This document shows positions 36,931 to 47,057 of a DNA stretch of 64,000 bases, one piece after another. The position numbers and the translations under genes were made by a program. The stretch lies in contig JAECYW010000002.1 of the NCBI GenBank assembly GCA_023014335.1, positions 2,046,001 to 2,110,000 of the forward strand. The letters run 5' to 3'. Position 1 is the stretch's first letter; each line of letters opens with the position of its first letter. The DNA comes from Galerina marginata. Its lineage: Eukaryota; Basidiomycota; Agaricomycetes; Agaricales; Galerinaceae. The notes below the pieces were generated by a model. It ran no database searches. It had not been told where the DNA came from and saw nothing but the letters and a program-made list of their open reading frames with translations.

Positions 36931-37211
36931 TCACCGGCTCTGAAAAGATTGACGATACTGAGTTGAGTTTGCAAGCGCGACCATACATGTCCTCACCTTC
37001 ACAAATCCAATAGCAGCGGACTTTTCACGGAAACATTGGCGGCAGAGGTCAAGGCCGTATTTGCGGATGAGCCCAGCTTGGTGAGCGCAGAGCCGGCTGA
37101 AATGCAACATAGTGAGCAACAGAGGGGTGGTAGGATTGTGGAGGCCTACCATTGACGGCTACCCTTTCCGAATTTGCGAGGGCGAGAGAACCAAACGGCG
37201 TCGTGGGTCAT
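36931..37211 (-). CDS. RPS29: Small-subunit ribosomal protein S29 (uS14)
   Basis: Cytosolic 40S zinc-ribbon protein. Exons: [20 protein letters not shown]; then C (codon split by the intron) [33 protein letters not shown]; then SR. The four zinc-binding cysteines are C-x2-C and C-x2-C (QCRLC, LCRQC). Product 56 residues, exactly the usual length. I chose the 57-bp last intron (ending VKSR); a 39-bp alternative would give [10 protein letters not shown] with the same stop. Divergent from the P450. Confidence 0.92.
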
Positions 37212-37540
37212 GATTGTTGACTAGAATTCTACAAGCGACAATTCAGGAGGTGGACGATCTACGAGGCGCGAGGACTCACTTTTGTCGAAATTTCACTGCT
37301 AATTGCCAATATCGTCCTTCCAGCGTTGAGGATATTTCTTGGTTACGTAATCTGTACAGTACTGTTTTAAGGTTCATTCTCCGATATCGGGTACGGCCTT
37401 GTCAGAATTGAGAAGAAGGGGAAGTCCAAAAGCGGAACGTTGTGGACGACGTTGTACTTGGTTGCTGATTAAATAGATGATGCCGTTCCACTGGCGAGGG
37501 GACCCTTTCTCCCCATCGCCATAGTCAACAACATCTTGTT
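37212..37540. other. Shared upstream region of RPS29 and P450
   Basis: About 330 bases between two divergent starts. No ORF or RNA gene is seen; no clear TATA box stands out. Confidence 0.5.
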
Positions 37541-39659
37541 ATGTTGGATTTTCTGCCAGTACTCTCGAAATTCGCTGTTTTCTCGTCGAAAATATGCCTT
37601 GTAGTCGCTCTCATTATTGCGCTTCGAGGCACGCTCTGGCTTGTCAACATGGTCTTCATTCAACCTCTGTCTGACCCTCTAAGACATTTACCCGGTCCAG
37701 AGGGCTCTCTACTCCAAAGCCAATTACAACAAGTCATGGAGTAAGTCCCAAGGCAACCCGTATCAATTTACTAACTGACTTCCGCAGTCCGGCATTGAGT
37801 GTAAATACTCACATAGAATGGAGAAAACGTTTCGGAGAAACATTTCGTTTTAATGGGTTTGGAAAGGTGTGTTTTTATTCTCTTTCACCAACTTTCGTCT
37901 GTAACGGCAAATTTCGCGCAGCACGATTATCGCCTACTTTCGTTCAATTACCATGTCATCCATTACATTATGAATTCGCCAGTATACGAGAAGCCATGGC
38001 AAACGAGATCTTTTCTTGGCAGGCTCATTGGCAGAGGTACTAATTTTGCATAGAGGTTGTTTCTCGCCTTTTAACTTTCTTTTCAGGCATTTTCTCCATG
38101 GAAGGAACAGAACACGCAATGCAGCGAAGAATTATCGCGCCTGCCTTCAAGGATTTCCCAATAAAAAATATGGCACCCGTATTTTCTCGCAAAGCGGAGG
38201 AATTACACGATCGCTGGAAGGATATACTGGACGGACAGCGCCCGCAGGAATCCCCGCCCACGGACCCTGCTATTGACCACGCAACTTCTAAATCACGGGG
38301 CGCCGTCATCGACATTGCTCAGTGGATATCCCGCGCATCTTTTGATGTCATTGGATTAACCGGATTCAACTACGACTTTCACTCCGTAGAAGACGAGTCT
38401 GAGCGTGTCTACACTGCCTATCGCCAGATGTTTGATATCGCAGATAAGGGACTAGGACTAAGCGAAATTCTCGAATTGTACTTTCCGATTTTGAGAAAGA
38501 TTTGGGTCAGTTCGCTCTTTCATTAATAAGGAATGTGACTGACATGTACGTCAGGTCAACAATGACATCAGGACAACAAATCAGTCGTTGAAAGTGATAG
38601 CTTCCGCGGGCAAAGCGATTATTGATCAGAGGAAAGCTGCCGTTAAGAATTCTGAGATCAACCATATCGAAGATAAGGACCTTTTGACTCGTCTCAGTGA
38701 GTTTCCACCTAGCCTTCGTTTGACCATATCTAACTCGGATTTATGAACCAGTAAAATCCAACCTTTCTAGTGACCCTTCCAAAAGATTAACTGACCGGGA
38801 GTTGCTGGACCAATGCTCTACATTTCTGCTTGCCGGTTCGGACAGCGTTTCTGTTGCACTATCTTGGTGCTTTCACCTCCTTGCCATGAATCCCGACATC
38901 CAGACTCGCTTGAGAAATGAGCTATGCACGATGGACCAGACCTCAGATGCAGATGGCAATCTTTCAGATGCTTCCACCGACTCCGGTTTCCATGACTGCA
39001 TGTCTTGCAACCCGCGGACGCTGCAGGGACCATATACCTGTCGTTGTCCCCCTAAAACTCACTGGGATATCACAGCCAACCTGCCGTATCTCGATGGAGT
39101 AGTTCGAGAAGCATTGAGGCTTTGTCCTCCAGTACACGGAACCATCCGCGTTGCTACTGAAGATGATCAAATTCCTGTACCCCATGCTCTCACATTGTCC
39201 AGATGGCTCCACCATTGGCGCGGACAATATCGGCTATATTAGCATTCGTAAAGGCAGCTATGTCCATATACCCATCGAAGGACTTAACTTTAGTGAAGAC
39301 GTTTGGGGGAAAAGATGCCCTTGAATTCAAGTACGTTTTCAAGAAAATTACCTTGGGTTTTCATTTGCTTATTCGACACTAGTCCTGATAGATGGAGAGG
39401 GATAAAGAGCAGCGATCCTTCGAAGCCCGGAATCACACAGCTTATGACCTTTGGGTGTGGACCTCATTTCTGCTTGGGTCACAAGTTTGCAACGGCAGAG
39501 ATGAAGGTTTTCATTGCAACGTTGCTCCCTCGATTTGAATTCAGTCCTGCGGCAAATGTAAAAATCAGCAAGTTTAACTCCATTCTTACGCGGCCTTTTG
39601 TATCGGGCAAGTGGAGTGCTGGAACACAACTACCAGTCATGGTACGCGAGCTAAAGTGA
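37541..39659 (+). CDS. Cytochrome P450 monooxygenase (two one-base frame breaks)
   Basis: Membrane-anchored haem monooxygenase, substrate unknown. The N-terminus FAVFSSKICLVVALIIALRG is a membrane anchor. Then LRHLPGPEGSLL (Pro-rich hinge), a SMEGTEHAMQRRIIAPAF C-helix, FLLAGSDSVSVALSWCFHLL (I-helix AGxDS), YLDGVVREALRLCPPVHGT (ExxR), NPDRW, and the haem loop FGCGPHFCLG with its cysteine. Introns: 37741-37786, 37867-37921, 38037-38086, 38505-38554, 38697-38751, 39331-39382. Two single-base slips lie between the ExxR and haem exons: one between 39180 and 39215 (CCCC at 39180-39183 is a candidate), one at GGGGGAAAA 39305-39313. Removing one base at each restores GADNIGYISIRKGSY and EDVWGKDALEFNPDRW and makes 603 codons. 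Two breaks make real decay more possible here than elsewhere. Confidence 0.88.
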
Positions 39660-39789
39660 TACTGGGTCGTGAACGGATGAATGAGGTATATCTATAACCC
39701 GTGAGGTATTGATCATTTGTATTCATAGTAACACTGTATATAATAACATAGTCTACTGCTTTAATTAGCAGCTTCGAGGTGCAACAAAT

Positions 39790-41809
39790 TCATTGTATTG
39801 AAGTTGAAGCCAAAGTCTTTGTTAGAGAACCCATCTCAAAATCTTCGACATCTGATTCTGAGCCACAAAGGTTGAATTTGGACAGAGTATCTGGCATGGC
39901 ACAAGGAGAATCTTGAAAAAAAATATCAGTATGAAGGTGATTCAAATGGTACATTACATATTTATTACCTTGAGGTCTCGCAGCCGCCATCCGACTCAGC
40001 TTCTTCGCGTTCGGGTTGGACGCCCTCGTGGGGAACAGAGGTACAAGAGTTCCTTCTTTGCAGGCTCCGCAAACTAGGCGAGATAAGTATCCTAGCAGTC
40101 AGAGGAGGCTTTCCACAACACGTACCGCATTCATCAGGTCGTATGGAATTGCTAAACCGACCGTACCTACAAGAGAGAATAGATATGACGTGAGGTGTGG
40201 AATTCAAATAACCTTACACTTTTGCACACTTCTCGCACTCTAGAAGTGAAGATGAGTTGGCGAATATCAAAATAAATAAATAAAATAAAAAACGCACTCC
40301 ATTGAAAGGGATGCGAAATTTCGTAGTCGTGTTTAATCTAAAGTATTGTTTTCAGGAGACTATTCCTAGCAATGAAAAAACATGGACCACTTACAGAGAC
40401 ATGGATGTCTGGCCGTTTCTTCATAACCCGACTCGCCCTGGTTGAATGGTCATTTTGATGAGCGCCCACTCATTCTAGCAAGAAGAATATTGTGTACCAG
40501 TTCTTGAAGAGTTTACCATGATGTTCGTCTATTTTATTATCAATGACCCATGTGGCTAAATGGCACATTTCATGCGACAGAGTATTCCTTATCCTTTCTG
40601 CATCAAAAACGGTCAATATCCCACTCGAGAAAAGGTGACTATCCATACCATCACAATCCAATATTTTCTCGGCCAGCTCAATTTCCGTCGTCTGAACACC
40701 TTCCCTTGACCTAATAAAGTCATAAAAATACAAGCCAAGGCACAATTTACCTCGGAAGACGTACTGATGAAATTTAGCTCTCCCAGCAGTTGTCAGCAAC
40801 CGTTTGTTCCAATTAAGTTTAGTATCCTGCGGCAAACCCTGCTTGAAAACCAAAGTGTTGAGATCATAAAATAACTGCTGAGCATATTCATGCCGCCTTG
40901 TTAGTTCTGCCGCCAGCATAGCTTTTTTGCTGTTCGCACGAGGCGTTACTTGCGGTTTTTTTGCATGAGGCTGTGGTGTTAATATCTTATGAGTTGAAGG
41001 GCCAGTTGTGAGGAGCGATGCTCCTGAATTGGCTGTGCTCTCTCCACCAGAGGAGGAGTGAGGCGCTCCGTCTGCAGTTATGCTTGACAGTCTCTTCGTA
41101 TTCCGATTCGTACCGAGACGCAAAGGAGTTCTGGCGTTCCTGGGTTCATCACTGAAAATTGCGATTGTGAAAAAGGAGTCAAGCTCGATTTGAAAAATAA
41201 AACTCACAAAATAATTATAGACTCATCAACTTCAAAACGAGGCTCAGAATCGACCTGCGGTTCCAGCGCGACCTTCAACGTGATTCTTTGAGAGTTTGCA
41301 AATACATCATCACTCGAACTATCAGAAAGTTCGATAATTTCCGGCCCAGAATCCTCGGAGGAGGATTCAATGACACGTGCTTGAGAGTAATGCGACCTAG
41401 TCCCAGCTTTCCTCGGTGTTTTCTTCGAGGCCTGCGATGGCCTGCGAGGTATTTCGGTTATATTTCACAGGAGAGGGTCCATTAAACATCTTACCCCGAT
41501 AAATCAAGGTTGACCCTCGCTTCGTCGCCGCTGTTTTTCCTTGTTAAGTACATAAAACTGGGAAATTTACCTACGCTTACCTCTCGTCAGATGAGATATC
41601 AATTACCCCTATGAATTTAGCAGGATGCCCGTAATTCGGCTCCTTCGTTTCCTGGCTAGAATTTTTTTCAAGACTTTGTTGGAGGAAAACAACAACGGGT
41701 CGTACCGTTGGCGTTCCTCCTCACTATCTGGAACCACTTCAGTAGTGACCTCAGACTGGGTCTTGAATTTCGACAATCCTTCAAACAGCTTCGGTCGCGC
41801 TGCGTTCAT
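39790..41809 (-). CDS. SprT-like zinc metalloprotease, GCNA/ACRC type
   Basis: Family clears DNA-protein crosslinks and other chromatin-bound adducts in the nucleus. MNAARPKLFEGLSKFKTQSE begins a disordered, Ser/Glu-rich N-half with SEEERQ-type acidic patches, as in GCNA proteins. The protease domain contains RHEYAQQLFYDLNTLVFKQG, KLNWNKRLLTTAGRAKF, LAEKILDCDGMDSHLFSSG and the active site NTLSHEMCHLATWVIDN (HExxH with a downstream His in HHGKLFKNW). A C-terminal zinc ribbon follows (CEKCAKVYGRFSNSIRPDECG-type cysteines), ending SLTKTLASTSIQ. Several introns. Spartan is a less likely alternative because the acidic disordered N-terminus and C-terminal ribbon fit GCNA better. Confidence 0.8.
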
Positions 41810-41996
41810 AGCTGCGACAATATCCTGTAGGATGTATGGGTATAGGGATAGTAATGTGGTCAAGAGCAAACCTTCGGTGGCTCAGGAGCTCAGTTAAAGG
41901 ACGCGAAGCAACTTCGGATCATGTGACCGTTCCCTAAACTACTCGATCGAGTATATAGATTCTCTTTGACCCCGACTTATTATATTCTTGTTACAA

Positions 41997-44595
41997 TTAA
42001 AGTGACCATATTTTAAGTTTGGCATCCCTGCCGCCGCTTACAAGATAGCGGTCCATATATCGAAGCCTTTCCACAGGTTTTATGTGGCCATTAGTGAGTA
42101 AAGTAGATTGCTGGGTACTTGTTCGATTATAGATCTAGGGCAAAAAAACATTCACAGTGGTCTGAGTCTGAGGGGAAAAAGACATTACCTTGACGCCGTT
42201 TTCACCAGTTGCAGGCAACAATTTTGCGAGAATCGAATTGTAGCGACGTTATTGCGTGATCAAAATGAATTGTTTCGAAAATGCCGCCTGTCCGCAGATC
42301 CCAAACCTACCCAAACTGTTGAATTATGAAAGCTTGAAATAAGATAGACACTAACCCGCAGGGTTTTGTCCAGGCTTCCGCTAGCAATGTGAATTTCATC
42401 AAACTGAAGACACGTCACAGGTCCGGTATGTCCTAGTAATGTTCTATGAGCTTGCCCGGTCCGCACTGCACAATGTTATTAAATATGCGTTGCAAATCAA
42501 AGCAAAAACGGGCTCACTATCCCACATCCTGACGGCACCATCACCGCTGCCACTAACTAGCCCATATCCCCAAAATTGAACCCCACCGACAAAGTCCTCG
42601 TATGTCTCCCTCGTGCCATCCGAATAAGGAGGTGTTTGCACAGAAAAAGTGCCTGGGAAAGATTGACTGGCCATTGGACTGGAAATACTGCCGTTCGCTG
42701 GATGTGAAATAGCCCAAAGGATATCCATGGTCATAACACATTGGCCAGTTGTGAGATCCCACTGGCGCAAGGTCTTGTCAGATGCTCCAGTGACCTACGT
42801 GAATAGGGTTCAACCAATGAGTGCACTGTTCGTTAACAAAGCTCACCAAACATTCGTCCTCAAAATATAGCGCGGTCACTGCTTGTGTATGTCCTTCAAG
42901 AAGTCGGGCACATGTGTTGTCCTTTTGAGCAGCACTGCTTTCTGTGGCACGTATTCCGTTTGGAAACTCTCCACCGTCTTCTTCAGCTTCTTCCGCTACG
43001 TCACCGAGACTGACCATCTCCGCATCGCCCCATCCATCATCTGCGTCCACCCTTCTTAGATCCCAGAGTCGCACATTGCCATCCGCACCACCAGTTAAAC
43101 ACACATGGTCCTCGACTTGCAAGCAATGCACAGCTCCGATATGGCCTCGAAGTCTACCGATCTCTTCTCCAGATAATAGATCCCAAACACGGGGTTGTGC
43201 ATCCTCTTGGGAGGCGCTGACAAGAGTGCCATATGGCTCAGAAAAGTCGAGTGCTGTAATGGGAGTGGTATGGCTATCCAGGGTCTAAGCAAACGGTCAG
43301 ACGAATATAAGAAATAAAGCAATATTGTTATACCATAAACGCAACTCCCGGGGGTAGCTCATCATGTTCAGAAGGTAGGAAAGCGGGACCTTGTTATAGG
43401 TTCAGTAAGTATTTGGATCAAGGTGACAGATAAAAATATACCTTTCCGCCGACGAGAACTTGGCGGAAGATGCAGATTTTGAACTGAACTGCCTGGTTGT
43501 TGGCTAGAAGCTTGTTCAAATTTCATTCTATCTTTCACCCCTTCCACTAAATGCGAGCCTAAGAATGAGCGGCTAAGACGTTTATAAGAGCTGACCTACA
43601 TTCGTCATCTAATTCCAGTTCTTCTTCCTGTAATTTAAGCAGATCGTGCTCGAGTTTGGCTCTGATTTCGTCGAGGGCTTGGATTTTGTTGGTGATTTCC
43701 TCAATATCGCTGTTGATAAGACTCTGGTTTACAAAGACCGTTTAAATTTCTGGCCATTACCCCACAGAAGGAGGTACATACCCTTTTGACATGAATGTTC
43801 TCTTTGTCGTGCAAAATCTCTTGCGATTGTCGAGTCAGTTCCTCCTTGCCCAGCTTCTTGGTGGCACTCAGACTCTCTCTGCCCTTCTTGGCTCCATGGG
43901 GATGGCGTATGACAACAACGTCGTCTTCGCTGGCCACGCTCTGCCCTTCATGATCCTCTTCCTCTGTCAACAAGCCCCGTGCACTCATCCCGAGTTTCTT
44001 AAGCCCCAAACGCGGTGTGTCGATATTCCGCATTTGCTTCCTCCTCGTTTTGCTTTGATCCGCGCTTGGTATAGTTGCGCTGAACCCTCTTAGAAGACTG
44101 ACATTAGAAGCAACTCCCTCAGGTTCGGGTACTTCAGCCTCCAGTAATTCTTCTGTCGCCTCAAAAATTTGGAGATCCCCCGACGTGATGCGCTTTGAAC
44201 CAAGTCCCAGGCGAAGTGGGGCGCGTCCTAAAGTCGCAAAATCCAGTTTAGACCGCGATACCGAGGATGCTGTCAGAGATGCGCGAGGTCTTGAGGAAAC
44301 GGTGGTAGCGGAGTTCATCATCCGCGGGGTCATTATCACAGGCGCAACTATAGAACACAGTGAGTCCACTGAAAAAACAAACGGAGTGGTAAACGAGAAA
44401 GTAGTGCATACGATCAGATAGAATACGAGTTGAATCTGTCTTCTTGTGGTTAAAGGGGGCCATGAATGCCTTCTGCACCAGCTCGAGTTTGCTGAAGGCA
44501 GTGGTAGACGAGCTCGAGGCCGGGGCTTCATCCAATCCACTCCTAGGGATCTGGCGTCGGCCATTATCTGAGCGACCCCGCTGCTCTGACCCCAT
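41997..44595 (-). CDS. MDV1: WD40 mitochondrial division adaptor, Mdv1-like
   Basis: Adaptor linking the outer-membrane protein Fis1 to the dynamin Dnm1 in mitochondrial fission. [15 protein letters not shown] start, helical [16 protein letters not shown], a Ser-rich region, then a coiled coil ([20 protein letters not shown] plus [16 protein letters not shown]) typical of the family. The C-terminal propeller has at least six repeats: [98 protein letters not shown] and the closing [17 protein letters not shown]. Stop at 41997. Nine or more introns. The architecture (helical N-region, coiled coil, propeller) separates it from other WD40 proteins. Confidence 0.88.
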
Positions 44596-44739
44596 ACTTA
44601 GGGATGATCCACGAAAAAAGAACGACAAGAAGAGGTGAGTGGAAGGAAATTTGGTGCAGCCGGTTTCGGACGTCCCTGAGGCCAACATAGTCTGCGCGTT
44701 GCCAATTTCGGAATATTATCCCACGAGAAATCAAGGTAT

Positions 44740-45969
44740 CTACGACATACGTTCGTACTCATTGTACATGTATCGCGATACGGCGGTGCAATCAGCCCTC
44801 TCTTTGTCAATCCACTTGTAAATCGTTTCGCGAGGTCCGAGCATCGACTCGGATCCAATGCGTGGCGTGTACTTGCCCACCTTGTACGACAGCATCTCAA
44901 CTGCATAATACCCTCATCGAGACCATCCCAAGTCAATAATCACTCCTAGTCCGTATGGACTTAAATCGTATTCGCTCCGAAGAAGGGGTAAACGAGTGCT
45001 CGTTTCAGTCGAATAAGTAGATGTTGATGACTGAATGCTGGGATTAGGTGAGTTTGTGATCGCAGTTGTGTTCGTGCCGTGTGAAGAAGGATGGGCTCCT
45101 GCAGACTGAGAAAATAGCTTTGAAGAAAGTGACCGTCGAAGCCACCAAAATTTCGATTGTGTGGGCGAGGTTGACTGGGGAGCAGAGGATGAGATGTTAA
45201 CCGCCCTGTTGATAGCCAATGTTGTGTCGTTGCTTCCACTTGCCCCATTGAAATCGTCCCGAGTACTGTTGTCCATCAAAGCCTTCTGGCGTTCCAGCTG
45301 ATTACTTAGCCGCCGAACACTGAGATGCTCCCATTGCGAAACATTAAAAGGCTCGAAAAAGCCACCCGTTGAAAAGTCGCACCAGCACCGGTCTACAGCT
45401 CGCATGACAGTGGGGAAAGGCTGGGTGTAGTTTGGCAAAAGCGTGGCGTTCAAGGCATCTGCGAAAGTCGTTATGTCGAGCGTCCATGGGTTTGTGAGCG
45501 GACTGTCGATCGGGAAGGGTTGCCAGTAACATGAAGAGATAAAAAGAGTCGTCAGAAGAACGATGCAATAGAAACTATAGGCGCCGTTATGAGTTATGAG
45601 TGTGGTTGTGAACAGAGGGCGACCAACCAAGGTTTTGCGTGCAATGTCAAAGAGAACAGAAACAAAACAAGAAAATAGGGCGGTGCGGTGGGCAAAGGAA
45701 GCAAGAGAAGGGGAAGAAACCACCGCGTACACCTAGAAGACGGTGAGTATAGGGCAAGTTGCAGGCAAACTGGACGTACCACATAGCTGGTCAAGGGCAA
45801 GTCGAATGCACTGCCGACTGTCCGCCCGTAAATATGTCATCACGCCGGCTTCCGTCCGGACTTCCATAAAAGGATCGTGAACTTTCTGGACGATTCTACG
45901 ACTGAACCAGACGCCTTTTAAACTTATCCCCCATCCCCCCAGAATTTTGCAGACGCGATGGTCCAACAT
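44740..45969 (-). CDS. Uncharacterised membrane protein
   Basis: I do not recognise this gene. N-terminus MLDHRVCKILGGWGISLKGV with SRQCIRLALDQLC; then hydrophobic segments (ALFSCFVSVLFDIA, FYCIVLLTTLFISSCYW), a Cys-containing lumenal-type region (RAVDRCWCDFSTGGFFEPFN) with several N-glycosylation sites, a Ser/Thr-rich stretch, and a C-terminal block VEMLSYKVGKYTPRIG with SESMLGPRETIYKWIDKERA. Two model problems: the first intron at about 45,735-45,780 does not join the frames cleanly, and an in-frame TGA at 44914-44916 precedes the C-terminal block unless a 60-bp intron (44901-44960) removes it. The start at 45969 overlaps the p23 start on the other strand. Confidence 0.5.
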
Positions 45970-46880
45970 CCAGAAGTTCTCTGGGCACAAAGGAGCTCCG
46001 ATACCGAGGAAGAAAAAGTCTGCTCTGCTTTTTTGTTGACGATCTTGACTGCGACTGACGCGTCGTTGCCCTGCGCGCTTACCTCTTTGATAGAATTTCC
46101 TTTATGTTACTGTTAACCTGCCCGATATCAAAGAGCCCTCATTGGAATACAACCTGACTCTGAAGTCGATCTCCTTCAAAGCACAGGCTGGGTCCCCGTG
46201 CGTTTTTTCTATGCCGATTCGTCGTCATGTTGTCCTGATGCCATCTGTGTAGCCAAGAAAAAGAATACGCCTTCGATCTCGAATTTTACGATGAAGTTGT
46301 ACCAGAGGTGTGCGCCTACGTATTTTCGTTAGCTCTCATACTTACAAGCGCTTTTTGTGATTTAGAAGTCTACTATGAGATTGACTTCTCGATCTCTCAA
46401 CCTCGTACTTCGCAAAAAGGAGAAAAAGTCAGAATATTGGCCCCGACTCACGAAAGATAAAGTCAAAAATGCGTTTCTTAAAACTGACTTCAGCAAGTGG
46501 GTCGATGAAGATGAGCAAGCAGATGTCCAAGAAGATGCCCCGGAAGATGATATGGGAGGTATGGGCGGAATGGGAGGCATGGGAGGCATGGGAGGCATGG
46601 GCGGCATGGAGGCATGGGAGGCATGGGCGGAATGGGTGGAATGGGTGGAATGGGTGGCATGGGTGGCATGGACTTGGAAAAGGTAGCTGGTGTTTGTCAA
46701 TCTCAGGAATCTCGGACCTGATTTGCTTTTTAGATGATGGCCCAAATGGGTGGGGCTGGAGGCATGCCTGACTTCGGCGGTGCTGGCCCTTCAGGGCTTT
46801 CAGGTGGAGGGGACGATGACGGTGACGATTCTGACGATGACGGCCCTCCCCCTCTTGAGGATGCTGAGCCGGCCAAGTAG
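45958..46880 (+). CDS. SBA1: Hsp90 co-chaperone p23 (one-base frame break)
   Basis: CS-domain protein that binds ATP-bound Hsp90 and stabilises client complexes. MVQHPEVLWAQRSSDTEEEK; NFLYVTVNLPDIKEPSLEYN; LTLKSISFKAQAG; QEKEYAFDLEFYDEV; LVLRKKEKKSEYWPRLTK is the conserved C-terminal CS strand. The tail is a Gly-Gly-Met repeat, then MMAQMGGAGGMPDFGG and an acidic Asp/Pro end. Introns 46018-46093, 46192-46252, 46308-46365, 46683-46733. In the repeat the frame is lost: at 46608-46610 ATGGAGG replaces ATGGGAGG. Adding back one G keeps the GGM repeat going and yields exactly 226 codons. This is the only missing-base case; the others are extra bases. Confidence 0.92.
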
Positions 46881-47057
46881 ACTTCCGAATTATCCTTGAT
46901 TTCGTGACGTTTAATCACTGTTCATATCTACCTCTTTGCAAATGAACAGACAATGGGAACAAGTCTTGAAAAGGCAGAGCTTGAAATTACAAATTGATAC
47001 ATAGGTTTCATCGCAAATCATGCACTGTAACATCCGCATTCCTACACCCTCTGCTAC

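Noticed and set aside
39179..39205. 26-bp GT-AG intron in the P450
   Set aside because: Far shorter than any other intron here, and it does not restore the frame that gives GADNIGYISIRKG.
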